Positions 36,126-49,310 of a DNA stretch of 64,000 nt are shown here, in pieces. This DNA comes from Trichosphaerium sp. ATCC 40318 (taxonomy: Eukaryota > Discosea > Flabellinia > Trichosidae). The translations under genes and the position numbers were made by a program. The notes under the pieces were generated by a model. The model saw nothing but the letters and a program-made list of their open reading frames with translations, was not told the DNA's origin and searched no databases. Position 1 is the stretch's first letter. Each line of letters begins with the position of its first letter. Location: positions 62,001-126,000 of the forward strand of contig JALMLS010000556.1 in assembly GCA_038496445.1 (NCBI GenBank). Reading direction: 5' to 3'.

Positions 36126-38147
36126 CCTTGAGATTTAGCAGTTTGTGATGTTCTCATAAACTCACGCTAGCAGTACACAGGCCTATAACGTACACACCAA
36201 AAGTGCATCCTGAACGACACGCGCCATAATATAAAACAGCATCAGTAGAAACTAATTAACATAGTACGGCAGTAGCAAGAGTTTATTGGTATTTTCAAAA
36301 AACCTTCAACATTTTCATACAAAATGTGTTTTACTTGTCCGGGCACGCGACACTAAAAACGTTTATTGCCTTAATTAATATAGGAACGTAGGAGAAGAGG
36401 TTGGAGGCAGGATGAGATTTTTTAGTAAAAACAGGACCACACTACTGCAAACCCGAGAACTTCCTCCTATCACCCTTTTGCTCTCAAACAAAGTAACACC
36501 CACAACTATCTATAATCCTTGCCGCTCAAATTAATGTAAAAAGTATTGTGTAGACGCTCGTTTCAAATAAAAGTAGTTAGAAAGCACACACGCTAGTGTA
36601 TAAAAAAAAAAGCTGAGAGTGATGGAGGCAGGATGAGATGCTGGTTTTTAGGATGAGATGTACATGGTTTAGGATGGTAAGGGCTTCCCAAATACTAACA
36701 CAAAGTTTATCTAACTTTTTTTCTCCTTGCACTCGTTTAAAATGATTGAGATGTAAACAACTTTACAATAATGAGAGTCAGCAAACATTTGAGATGGAGA
36801 TGGGATTTGTCGGATGTTTTTGGCGCTAGTACACAACGTGAATCGCTACCGTTTAAAAGTTTACCAGAACCACTTCCGAGGTACTCGTACGTCTCAAGGC
36901 GTTCAAAAGAGTCAAGAGGTTCAAAGAGGAAGTGCCCACAGTGATACATAGTGGTACATATACTGTTCAGAGACCCGACTACCTATACACCAGCGCATAT
37001 GTCCTACTATCTACATACACCTTTGTATTTGACTAGGTTCAAGTTAAGTTGTACAGAAATCACTATTGGAAATATCCCAGTCTTATCTAACAAGTTTGGT
37101 AAAGACCCACACAATACTGTTTTTTGTTGAAAAACCATCACGTGATACTTCAACTTTCCTTATTGTATACTTGGCTAGTATTTTGGTTGCGTGCTGGCGT
37201 TTCTGAAGTACTACTCGTGAATGCCAAGCCGTTTGTAAAGCTCTTTTGGTTTATTGTACAAGTTAATAGAGGGCTTCTCAAGCAGCGTGATGTTCTCCTG
37301 GTATCGTCTGAATAATTGAAATGTAGCTCAATCCGCTTGACATATCCACTGGATGGTTTGGTATATTCTGCTAACAAACGAGAAATTCAATTGCATTAGG
37401 CAGCGAGTTAACTGTAGCTTATCGACATCTATTGCAACACAAGAAATCAGAACACAGCCTATTTTTAAGCAAAGCATTGATAAGTTCACTATCAAGAAGA
37501 GCTGAGTATAATCTTTGTCTCGCCGGACATCCCCAGTTCCTTCTGTAGTTGAGTAGTGTTAGCATTGACCTAGTAGTGCAGGACAAAACGTTGTTTCCTA
37601 GGTAATAAGTAACAATTATTAGACAACGTGTTTGTTCTGAATAAAATGTACTGTGGATATTGCCATATCATCTGAGGTACAATACAGGACGACCAAATGA
37701 GAATCCTGGAACTAGTTTTAGAGTGACTAAACCAACCAGTCGGTTATCATCTTGTCAGATAGCGACTGAATCATGAACACATCTACAGCTTATTGAAGCT
37801 CTCTGCTGTTACATCAAGTTTGTGAAATCTATTGATTGTTTTCGATTCATTCATTTTATGTGATACGATATTAACCTCGTTGTTGTGACTAATTTGATAT
37901 TTACCATCAAAATAATGTATCAATAAAGGAGCATTATTAACTTTACCAGCTACAACTGAATCATTGTAAGTCTCATTACTGTCTTTCCAAAAAAGATCAT
38001 ACATTATATATATTGGGTGGAGCTCAGAACTAGTAGGATTGACTAGTCTTTTACACTCCTTTATAATATAGTCTACACTGAAATTACGGTAAAATATTGT
38101 GGGTGCGTTTATTTAAGTACAAGTTGTGTCGTTTTTTGATTTACAAG
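36126..38147. other. 5' flank of copy 5 and 3' flank of copy 6
   Basis: Family flank blocks occupy about 36180-37200, including repeated AGGATGAGATG motifs near 36630-36660. About 37380-38147 is unlike the other intergenic parts. A 73-codon minus-strand frame at 38004-37783 (MYDLFWKDSNETYNDS) has a reasonable composition but no recognised motif and no supporting exons; I do not call it a gene. Confidence 0.4.
36676..36689. promoter_or_regulatory. Upstream palindrome of copy 5
   Basis: GGTAAGGGCTTCCC, one base off the perfect inverted repeat of copy 3, about 555 bp upstream of the copy 5 start codon and followed by the conserved AAATACTAACAC. Confidence 0.35.
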
Positions 38148-41100
38148 TTAAGCAAAGATTTGACTCTCTCCTTGTACACCATCAGGTTTAAAGATTTGAG
38201 ATGTTTGTGCTCCACCACTTGCAAGACCGTCAGCAGTGAGGACTTGGAATGCCTTTGCAGCAGCCAATGAAGCAAGTACAAGAGCAACGATTACAGCAAT
38301 GATAATGACAGCGAGAACACCAGCTCCAATTGAAATACCCGTGATGGCTACTGCTGGAATACAAACACCGTCAACAGGTTGCTCAGTGCACCTATTGGCT
38401 GCGTCCATTGTATCAGTAGCATTGCTATAAAACAAGAATAAGGCACAAAGGTAAAAAGTTGTTTTCGATATGATTATGCTCGCGCCAGAAAAATGAAAAT
38501 TCTCGTGTAAAATTGTTTTACGTACATAAATTCACATCCTGAGACTTTACATTCATCTCCTGGTTCACAAACAAATTTAGCTGTTCTACATCCAAGTATT
38601 CTAAAGTGTAAAAAGTCAAAACAAGTGATATTACACAACCACGTGGTTCAAAGATTCTATCACTTACGGATCACATGGATCTGCCACAAGACAGTTGAGT
38701 GTTTCGTTTACACCAGAACATTCCATGTAGTCGTTGACACAACCGATGGCAGGACTAGAAGTGAAAAAGAGTTAAGCAATATGAGGTTGAAATAAAAGAG
38801 ATAACTTACTCGCAGAAGTCATTGGTACAAACGCTGAAGTCGTTGCACACAGTATCTACATCAATCATTGTGCTGTTACATTTACCTTGAGGATATAAAT
38901 CTGTATCGAAAAGACATGTATCGATTGTACAACTAAATAGATGCAAAGTTAATAGGAGAATAAAAAAGCACTGGGGTTCACTATATTGTAATTAACGTAC
39001 GCGTTTTTATCATCACATAAGTTAATCTCAGAACATGTCTTGTTTTCAGGTACACATACAGAGTCAAAACAATTGTTGATTGGTGAACATAAATCTTCTT
39101 CAACACATCCACTTGTTACGTTACAAGAGTACACCTTACATGGATCACCCTTATCACAGTTTATTTCTGTTTGAATACATCCACGGACTCTATAAATAAT
39201 ATATTAGTTAGATGATACCTTTCGATTACTTAGCACGGCTTTTGAAGAGCTAACGAAAAAACCTGCAATTTGTATTCTAACACGTGATATTTCACGCACT
39301 GCGTCACGAAAAGTTGGCAATTTTTAAGTTAAGACGTGGAAAGTGTCGAACAAAGTTGTCCTAGAACAAGCATGTTAAAATATACGTACGGATCACACTC
39401 AGCTGTAAAACAAGCGTTTTGTGGTTCACAAGGTATCACTTCATTACCACAACCAGCTATGTTGAAAGGAAAAAATATATCAGAACATAGTAAAAGAATG
39501 TTGTTTGAACGTACTTGTTGGATCACAAACAGCTTTGTTACAAGCATCTTTAGCTTGACATACAACAGGATCAGCCACACACATTCCAGTTGAGTTATCA
39601 CACGAATCCAAAATACACTTGTTGTTTCTTTTAGAAATAATGTGTTAGTACTTTTTCTTTACATTTGTTTTTGGGCTTACGAGTTACATTTTGGAGAGTT
39701 ATCTCTTATCTTACAATTGTCCTCTGGATTTGCTTCAGTACCCATTGTATCACAATAAGCTTCCAAACACTTGTTGGCCTAAAACAATAGATGATTAATA
39801 AACTGCTGAGAAGACAAAATAGTACATCGAGTTGGTCCTTAAACACTGCATCACAGTCAACTTCTTCACCTGTCGCCTGATATTGGCATACAGTGCAGTC
39901 TCTGTCAGTAAACACACACCTGGGGACCAAAGTGTTAATGCGAAAAACAAAGTAAAAAAACAGTGAAACCCATAAAAAATAAGGTCTTGTGTTGTTTTTG
40001 TTGTTCGTACATTCCATCGGAAGCTCTACAAGCATCACTTGTACAAAATTTGTCATCATCACAAATCTTATCAACAGCACGACAACCAACATTTGCTAAA
40101 AAGCAAGAGGGTAAGTGAACAAGCAACTCCAAAAGAAAAAAGAAAAAGGTGACTAGAAAACATATTTTTCTTGCTTCTTTTTGGTACGTACGATTGCAAG
40201 GATATTCTTTACATTTATCATCTTGATCACAGTCTTTGTCTTCCACAGTACAGCCTGGTTTTATAAATATTTAGCGAAGAACCTAAAATCTAAATATTGA
40301 TAGATCGTACCTGTTGCAGGATCACAACCATAGTTTTTACATTTGTTGTCACCACTACAGTCCTTTCTTTTTCTTAAACAACCATCATCAGGGTCGCACC
40401 AGTGTTCCCAACATTCGTTCTACAAGACTTTTGTAAGCAACAAAAAGATGAAGAGAAAAAAAACCAGTGTAATTAGAATATGTACCCTCGTATTCATTGG
40501 CGCTTGACTCTTGCAATCTCCAGCTGTGATAGGCTTTGTACTACATCCTGTTACAGCATCACAAACTGGTACTTGACATTTGTTTGCCACTGGACAGACT
40601 ACAGGTTTGGTTGTACACTAAAACAATCTTTAGACTAGTTTGAAGCAGAAATATTCTAAACTTACACCAACGTTTGGTTTACAGTCATCGATTATACACT
40701 TTGACTTACTATCGCATACTATTGGGACATTTGAGCAACCACCAGGTTCTAAACAAACGCGTGAGTACAAGGTGTAGCAAACTTGGTGCCTGTTATGTTT
40801 TAACGTACTTTTAGGATCGCAAGTATCCTTTGTACATTGGTTGTTGTCATTACAATCCTTCTTGGTCTCTACACAACCGAATCCGGCAGCTGCAACACAT
40901 TTTGATTCATGACAGAAGTCCTTTGGTTCACATTCTAAGCAACAACTTAGGCTTCAAAAATAGGTGAACGATATAATTTATGACGTACTTGAAGGGCATG
41001 TACATTTTTGTCCACAAAGACAAGCTCCATTGCAAGCAACTCCACAATCATTCCCGTTATTTACTAGAAACATATTAAGATTAAATGCTCAGTACAAAAG

Positions 41101-43250
41101 GATGGATTGATGTACCTGGGCAAATAACAGAAAGAATGTTTTGAAGTTTTGCATCAAGAGCAGCGAAGTTATCAACAGCGATATGATCTTCAGGCCATTC
41201 ACTTGTGATTGTGCGAAGATCAAGTGGAGAAGTGTTATCACCAACAGCAATAGAAACAAGTTTGTATCCAGCCTAGAACGAAACACGTGTCAGTTGCGCC
41301 TGAAAAAAGTAATATAATCAGCGTACATCCTTGGCTCTACCACTCCAAAGATTGAGTTCATCTCTTCCTCCACAGTTTTGACATCTTTGTCCACCAGGTC
41401 CAAATACTCTAAAAGAGAGTAAATAAGGTTTCTCATCAAAACCGGTTCGTACGGAGGAGTTCCTCTACAACAGTCACAATCACCATTACTATTACGTTCA
41501 ATTAGTTTGACAAGAAAAAAATGACTAAGGAGTATAAGTTGTTTGCTTACCGTTGGCATCCACATGCATTTCTGTCACAAGGTCTGTTGTTTACACCATC
41601 AGTCAATGTCAAGATAAGCTAAAATCACGTGTTAATTATCCACAATTAAAGAAAAAGTTGGTAACCAAATCACGTACACCTGGAACACCTGGTCTTTTAT
41701 TGCTTCGAAGCTCATTGTACGCCAGCTGCATACCACATCCGATACAAGTGAATCCATTTTTTTTATCAATGTCTGTGAGACAAGTGTTAAACAAAGCGTC
41801 AAGGGTCAGAGAAGACAGTACTTACTGTTGAGTTGATTGATAATTGTGGATTTACTCCCAGAAAGTGGTAAAAGACTTCTTCCAGTCTCAGCATACAGTT
41901 TCAATGCTGATTTAAAAAAAATAAGCACATTCACACGAACTAAAAGGTATAGCACTCACCAAAGTTTGCATCATTTCTACCAACTTTGAATGCATTTACA
42001 AGTCGCTTGGCGAATCCTATCAAATCTTCCCACTAAGGTTTTTAACTTTAGATCACAACAAAATAAATCACGTGTTTTTCAAAAAAAAAGCACAAAACAC
42101 TAACGTACTTCTGCGTCATTGATACTTCCAGATTCATCAAGAACCATGACAATATCGAAAACTTGTGCACATTCATCTGTACAACCGTCACGTGAAGATC
42201 TACAAAACAGAAAAGTAAGAAATACATAAACTTTTTGGGTAAAAACAACATACTGATCTTCCAAGAAAGCATTGTCAGGGAAGTTAGAGCTCAATTGGAC
42301 TTTAGTATGATCGAAAATCCATTCTTCGCCACTCTTAAATTTAACGCTATTCAAACAGTTTAGCTACAAACAAGCGCGTATGCGATAGCGTGGTAGTACG
42401 TACAAGCATATTTTATTGCCATTGAAGCAGAGTTCATCAACTTGTCCGTTAGCCGCAGTAGGGTTTACATTCCAACATTTACAACCATCACGGTCCGCTA
42501 TTGTATTACCAGACGATGTGAGTACTGGTATGTTTCTTTCTTCTCCAAAAGCTTCACAACTACTCTCGCACTTACGTAGACGAATATTCTAGCGTAAAAA
42601 TAGGTAAGCAAGCACGTGACGCCAAAAATAAACAAATCACGTGTTACGATACCTCTTTGTAAATATAGGCCTCACTCAATGATCCAGCGTTGGTTCCTTT
42701 GTATATCCTAACAACACAAGTGAGTCGCGTTACCAAAATAACTTAAAATGTTAAAAAAAAAGCTATTAGTTTGTGATTTGGTGATTGTCATATCACCCGT
42801 AAATGTCTTTACTTTATGTATGTAAAGAAGCGAAAATATACTTTGTGTTTCGTGTAGGTGAAGTTTAAATGAAAGCAAACATAGAAATAGTGCACAAGGG
42901 AGAGCACCGTTGGTAAATATCACAAGGTTTCGAAATAAAACACAGAGTCGACGATTTAAGATAAAAGTGGTGGGTTTAGCGCCAGAGTAACGGCAATTTG
43001 GATTGAGAAGGTGACGTACCAGCCGATTGTTTGAGCGTCTTGATCATAGAAGAAGTCTGAAGCTGAGATAGTACCCTGTTGTTAAAGAAACGTGTTACTT
43101 TCTTATTTGGTGAAGACATTGGTGATGACGTTAGAGCCGTACCTGAACGAAAGGACGGTTGCGTATATCAACATCTTTTGCTATGTATTGTCTTGCACCT
43201 GCTGCGAATACACACAGGCAAATTGAAAGAAGAAGGAAGAGATGTCGCAT
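38148..43250 (-). CDS. Sib-like vWA/CTDC-repeat type I membrane protein, copy 6
   Basis: Start ATG at 43250-43248, stop TAA at 38150-38148. The full exon plan is present: signal peptide exon, N-terminal Cys segment (RKCESSCEAFGEERN), vWA with DESGSINDAE, Cys-rich insert (exon 10 ends ACGCQR here rather than ACGGDCRR), CTDC-like modules, and the TM/tail exon identical in its tail to copies 1 and 5 except GVQGE. No frame break was seen in the exons checked. Its 5' flank (about 43406-44290) is the closest relative of the DNA that replaces the missing front of copy 7, so copies 6 and 7 are probably the products of one duplication followed by a deletion. Confidence 0.75.
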
Positions 43251-45905
43251 CCTGGAGGTAAAAAGTTTGTGGCTTACTCACGTACACTGCGGACACATTG
43301 TTGGATAGCGTACACAACAGTGAATCCAATACGCTAGCTCTTTGAAAATAAACCTGTATCAGTTGAGTTACAAGAGTTCGTTTTTATTTTCAAAAACTCA
43401 TCTTCCTCCCAACCTACAAAAATGTGTTTACTTCTTGGCGTAACGTGATCGTGTATTATTTTACATTGCATGAAAGCGTAGGAGAAGAGGTTGGAGGCAG
43501 GATGAGATTTTTTTTTTAAAAAACGGAACCACACTACTGCAAACCCCAAACCCGAGAACTTCATCCGACAACTATCACCCATTTGCCCTTTAGCAATGTA
43601 AAAGTGTTGTAGAGTGCGTCTAAAATAAAAAACAAATAGTCGTTAGAACACACGCTAGTGTATAAAAAAAAAAGCTGAGAGCGATGGAGGCAGGATGAGA
43701 TGCTGGTTTTTAGGATGAGATGTACAAAAGGGGTTTTTTAGGATGGGAAAGGGCTTCCCAAATACTAACACAGAGTTTATCTACCTTTTTCTCTCCCACA
43801 CTCATTTATTTAATAAAGCGCCATGAGAAGATTGAGATTTAAACAACTTTACAATAATGAGAGTCAGCAAACATTTGAGATGGAGATGGGATTTGTCGGA
43901 TGTTTTTGGCGCTAGTACACAACGTGAATCACTACCGTTTAAAAACGAACTTTAACCACTTCCTAGGTATTTATGAGTATGTCTCACGGCGTTGTAAAAG
44001 GAAGTACCCATAAAACTTTTGCTCTATTTACTATTATATAGTAAAACAGTTTTACAAGTCTAAATAAAGGAGATCACGTGTCTTTACGTTTTCGGAAGTT
44101 ATCACAATTCAATTGATAATTTTCCCCAATCCTATGAAAGCATTTTATTTTGTTCAAAGTCGCACGTGATACTTCAACTTTGTTTGTTGTATATAGTTAG
44201 CTACTACTCGTTACGCACAGGTGCTTTACGAAAGAAACGAAATAGAACAACCTGAGTTTGAATCGTGATTGCCAAGAAGTACAGCACTTTAGGTTGCCAT
44301 GTCGAACATAAAAGGCGGCTCAAACTTTTTGGTTACATTCTCTCGTCTCAAGATTACTAAGTGCTAATACCCAAAACGTTTGATATAGGTTATTGATTCA
44401 CAGCTGAATGAAATTGTTTTACCAAACGAATTGCTCTCGGGTAATACTGACTGCAATTTATACACGCGTTTTATTTATCAATAGTTGAGTCTATGAGTTT
44501 TACAAGGTTCTCACCGTGCGGAATTACTATTCATGACTATTCAACTTTGGAGTCTCTTGAAACACCATCAGAAATAATGGCATCACTTTATCTCATGTTA
44601 TACCGGGACAACATCAAAGAGTCCATTAATCTGTCATTTCTTAACATTTTATACATCTCATATTGTATCACTCAAATCAACTAGACTACAACAATGTCTT
44701 ATCTCACATGTTCTCCATAAAATGAATGAAGATGTGGAACATTTCAAGCGTTTGGTTGGATTGAACAAGACTATCAATATCGAAGGACACGATAGGCAAC
44801 AACAAGACAATGGCGAGAAGCAATCAAAACATCCTCCCTAAAATCCTTTTTTTGAAAATGTAAAAATTATTTTAATTTTTCCTTCAAACATTTGCAATCG
44901 AGTCTTCCAAAATGTAGAATAAATCCCCTCGTGTGGCTACACTAGAGCCACCAAAGACTGAGTGTCTTTCCTCCCAAGCGCGTCTCCCTTATTTTGACAA
45001 TGTTGGCCAATCTAACTGAGAAAAGGCACTTGAAAAACTACAATGTTTGATGCAATGAACATAATGTATAGCTTGACTTAAACACTGAGCTAGTTACTGA
45101 GCCAGATAAGCATCTACGGACTAGTGTCTACGCCAATTACGAATCAAAGTTCTACCAAACTGCCAGCTTCCACTATAAGCCCTCTGTAGCCTGTCGCAGG
45201 TATCAATACAGGCAAGACTATTGACAAGTACTAATCAAATTACACGGGATTGCAAAGCAAAGTGTTCATCCACAATTGGGACAGATCTATTAGTGCGCTC
45301 AATATCATATATGTTAGTTTTTGCAAGATCTTACACTTTGATACTTCTGCCAAACCTGCAGCTTGAAAGATTTGGATAATATAAGAGGCAAAAAAATTAA
45401 TCTAGGCACCAATTTGATGTAGCAATTGGCAGATATGTAGTACCTTCAATTGTCGTTTTGGGGAGCTCTTTCTGTACAGCTGACAGGAGCGTTAGTACTT
45501 GTCAATACTATGGCAAATTCTAGTATTGAGTTGGAAGTGTCAGGTTTACTAAACAAATGTTGATTCGAGTATGTCTTCAAAGGCGTCTGTTGTTGATCTG
45601 GCCAAGGTAATCATTAACTATGAGAGGCATCAGTTATAAGCTATTTGAGGGCATGTACTTAAGGCAGGTTTGGTCCTGTGAAATCAGTGTGGATCTGAAA
45701 CTTGCCCGCAACAGTTAAGTCATAACAAACCTCAACCTAAGAAGTACCACAAACAAAATTTATATTTATGTTGTTTCTTCGTAATTAATAAAACGACACT
45801 ACGCTGGAATCAAGGTAAAATATTGTTGGTGTTTATTTAATCAAGCACAAGTCGTTTAATATTAGTTTTGCTTCATTTTTTTGATCCTTATTGTTGATTT
45901 ACAAG
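43251..45905. other. 5' flank of copy 6 and spacer to copy 7
   Basis: 43406-44290 is the family flank, with AGGATGAGATG repeats near 43690-43720 and CACGTG near 44076 and 44164. 44300-45905 holds no recognised gene; a 40-codon frame from 44721 (MNEDVEHFKRLVGLNK) has some coding character but no exon context. The remainder looks like unique spacer DNA. Confidence 0.45.
43745..43759. promoter_or_regulatory. Upstream palindrome of copy 6
   Basis: GGGAAAGGGCTTCCC, the palindrome with one extra A, about 500 bp upstream of the copy 6 start codon. Copy 7 carries the same variant. Confidence 0.35.
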
Positions 45906-48900
45906 TTAAGCAAAGATTTGACTCTCTCCTTCAACACCATCAGGTTTAAAGATTTGAGATGTTTGTGCTCCACCGCTTGCAAGACCGTCAGCAGTGAGGA
46001 CTTGGAATGCCTTTGCAGCAGCCAATGAAGCGAGTATAAGAGCAACGATGACAGCGATTACAATAACTGCAATGATACCAGCTCCAATTGAAATACCAGC
46101 GATAGCTGTTGCTGGAATACAAACTCCGTCAACAGGTTGCTCAGTACATATATTGACGGCGTCCATTGTATCAGTAGCATTTCTAAACAATGGTAAGAAA
46201 AGCAGAAGTAAAAAATCTTGTGGAGTACAAAAAGATTTGTTGTTGACGCGGACGTACACAAATTCACATCCTGAGACTTTACATTCATCTCCTGGTTCAC
46301 AAACAAATTTAGCTGTTCTACATCCAAATATTCTAAAGTGTAAAGAGTCAAAACAAGTGGCAACTACATCATGATTCAAAGATTCTATCACTTACGGATC
46401 ACATGGATCTGCTATGAGACAGTTGAGTGTTTCGTTTACGCCATCACATTCCATGTAGTCATTGACACAACCAATAGAAGGGCTAGAAAACCGAGTTAGG
46501 CAACATTGGCTGAAAGAAAAAGAGATAACTTACTCGCAGGAGTCATTGGTACAAACGCTGAAGTCGTTGCACACAGTATCTACATCAATCATTGTGCTGT
46601 TACATTTACCTTGAGGATACAGGTCTGCATCGAAAAGACATGTATCGATTGTACAACTAAGAGATAAACGTTAATAGAGTTCGCGAAAACAAACAATATC
46701 AGCCGCAACATTGAAACTGTTCTACAAACCGGATATCATTTTGTGACGTACGCGTTGTTGTCGTCACACAAGTTAATCTCAGAACATGTCTTGTTTTCAG
46801 GTACACATACAGAGTCAAAACAATTGTTGATTGGTGAACATAAATCTTCTTCAACACATCCACTTGTTACGTTACAAGAGTACACCTTACATGGATCACC
46901 CTTATCACAGTTTATTTCAGTTTGAATACATCCACGGACTCTATAAATAATATATTAGACAATACCTTCAGGCATGTTACAAGTCACGTAACCATGCTTG
47001 TGGAAAAAAACAAAAAAGTGGCTAGTTTTTATTTCTCACATGACTTTCACGTGGGTGCGAACAAAAGTTCGTCTTTGACAAGTAAAAAAATTAAAACGTA
47101 CGGATCACACTCAGCTGTGAAACAAGCATTTTGTGGTTCACAAGGTATCACTTCATTACCACAACCAGCTATGTTGAAAGGAAAAATATAAGAACAAATA
47201 ACGGCAAATAAACTAGAACGTACTTGTTGGATCACAAATAGCTTTGTTACAAGCATCTTTAGGTTGGCATACAACAGGATCAGCCACACACATTCCAGTT
47301 GTTATATCACATGAATCCGTAATGCACATATTGTTTCTTTTAGAAATAGTGTTAGTATTATTTTTCTTCACGTGTGGTTGATGAGGCGTACGAGTTACAT
47401 TTTGGAGAGTTATCTCTTATCTTACAATTGTCCTCTGGGTTTGCACCAGTACCCATTGTATCACAATAAGCTTCCAAACACTTGTTGGCCTAAAACAATA
47501 GATGATTAATAAACTGCTGAGAAGACAAAATAGTACATCGAGTTGGTCCTTTAACACTGCATCACAGTCAACTTCGTTACCTGTCGCCTGATATTGGCAT
47601 ACAGTACAGTCTCTGTCAGTAAACACGCACCTAGAGATCTTGTGTTAATGCGAAAAACAAAGAAAGGGTGACAAAACCATTAAAAAATAAGTGTCTTTGT
47701 TGCTTTTGTTGTTCGTACATTCCATCGGAAGCTCTACAAGAATCACTTGTACAAAATTTGTCATCGTCACAAATCTTATCAACAGCACGACAGCCAACAT
47801 TCGCTAAAAAAGCAAGGGTAAGTATCACGCACCTATTTATCAAAAAAAAAGAAACAGGACAAGAAATATTGTTCTTGCTCCTTTTTGGTACGTACGATTG
47901 CAAGGATAGTTTTTACATTTATCACCTTTATCACAGTCTTTGTCTTCTATAGTACAGCCTTGTTTTATAAAAGTTTAGCAAAGAATAAAGACAAACAGGT
48001 CTTTTTAAAATTGCAATTGAGGATATCGTACCTGTTGCAGGATCACAACCATAGTCTTTACATTTGTTGTCACCACTACAGTCCTTTCTTTTTCTTAAAC
48101 AACCATCATCAGGGTCACACCAGTGTTCCCAACATTCGTTCTACAAGACTTTTAGAAAGCACGTATACTTGCAAAGCAACAAAAAGATGAAGAAAAACCA
48201 GTGTAATTAGAATATGTACCCTGGTATTCATTGGCGCTTGACTCTTGCAATCTCCAGCTGTGATAGGTTTTGTACTGCATCCTGTTACAGGATCACAAAC
48301 TGGTACTTGACATTTGTTTGCCACCGGACAGACTACAGGTTTGGTTGTACACTATAAACAATCTTTAGATATTGTTTGCTTTGGTAAGGGCTATTCAGTA
48401 CTTACACCAACATTTGGTTTACAGTCATCGATTATACATTTTGACTTACTATCACATGTTATTGGGACATTTTTACAACCACCAGGTTCTAAACAAACGC
48501 GTGAGTACCATCTATACTTGCTTGAGGAATTGTTTTAACGTACTTTTAGGATCGCAAGTATCTCTTGTGCATTGGTTGTGGTCATTACAATGTTTCTTGG
48601 TCTCTACACAACCGAATCCGGCAGCTGCAACACATTTTGATTCATGACAGAAGTCCTTTGGTTCGCATTCTAAACAACAACTTAAACAATCATAGAGAAA
48701 AAATATCTGACGTACTTGAAGGGCATGTACATTTTTGTCCACAGAGACAAGCTCCATTGCAAGCAACTCCACAATCATTTCCTTTGTTTACTAGAAATTT
48801 GCTTTAACAATCAAATACTCAAGACTGGATGTAGAATAAGAAGGAGAGTGGATTGATGTACCTGGGCAAATAACAGAAAGAATGTTTTGAAGTTTTGCAT

Positions 48901-49310
48901 CAAGAGCAGCGAAGTTATCAACAGCGATGTGATCTTCAGGCCATTCACTTGTGATTGTGCGAAGATCAAGTGGAGATGTGTTATCACCAACAGCAATAGA
49001 AACAAGTTTGTATCCAGCCTAGAACGAACACGTATTAGTTGTGCCTAAAAGAAACAAATAGTATAAATGAGCGTACGGCCTTGGCTCTACCACTCCAAAG
49101 ATTGAGTTCATCTCTTCCTCCACAGTTTTGACATCTTTGTCCACTAGGTCCAAATACTCTAAAAAGCCAGAGTAAATAAGGTTTTTCAACTAAATCGGGT
49201 TTTGTACGGAGGAGTTCCTCTACAACAGTCACAATCACCATTACTATGACGTTCAATTAGTATCGAGCGAAATGGAATATAAGCTGTTTTGCTTACTTGT
49301 AGCATCAACC
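45906..49310 (-). pseudogene. Sib-like adhesin gene, copy 7, 5'-deleted
   Basis: The 3' part (exons 11-29, stop TAA at 45908-45906) is present and open in the exons I checked: Cys-rich insert, second half of the vWA domain, CTDC-like modules, and the TM/tail exon ending GVEGESQIFA. Going upstream, intron 10 is intact, but only the last dozen or so bases of exon 10 remain at about 49291-49305. The sequence then changes abruptly into DNA homologous to the region starting about 155 bp upstream of the copy 6 start codon. Exons 1-9, most of exon 10, the start codon, signal peptide, MIDAS motif and proximal promoter are therefore gone. A simple internal deletion or unequal crossover explains this. 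A cytosolic or rewired product is possible but unlikely. Confidence 0.8.

Noticed and set aside
37783-38004. 73-codon minus-strand frame beginning MYDLFWKDSNE
   Set aside because: Composition is plausible, but no homology, no splice context and no copy in the other spacers.
18038-49310. Tandem arrays considered as a mobile element or CRISPR-like repeat
   Set aside because: Units are multi-kilobase intron-containing genes with signal peptides and TM domains; no terminal repeats, transposase or short regular spacers were seen.
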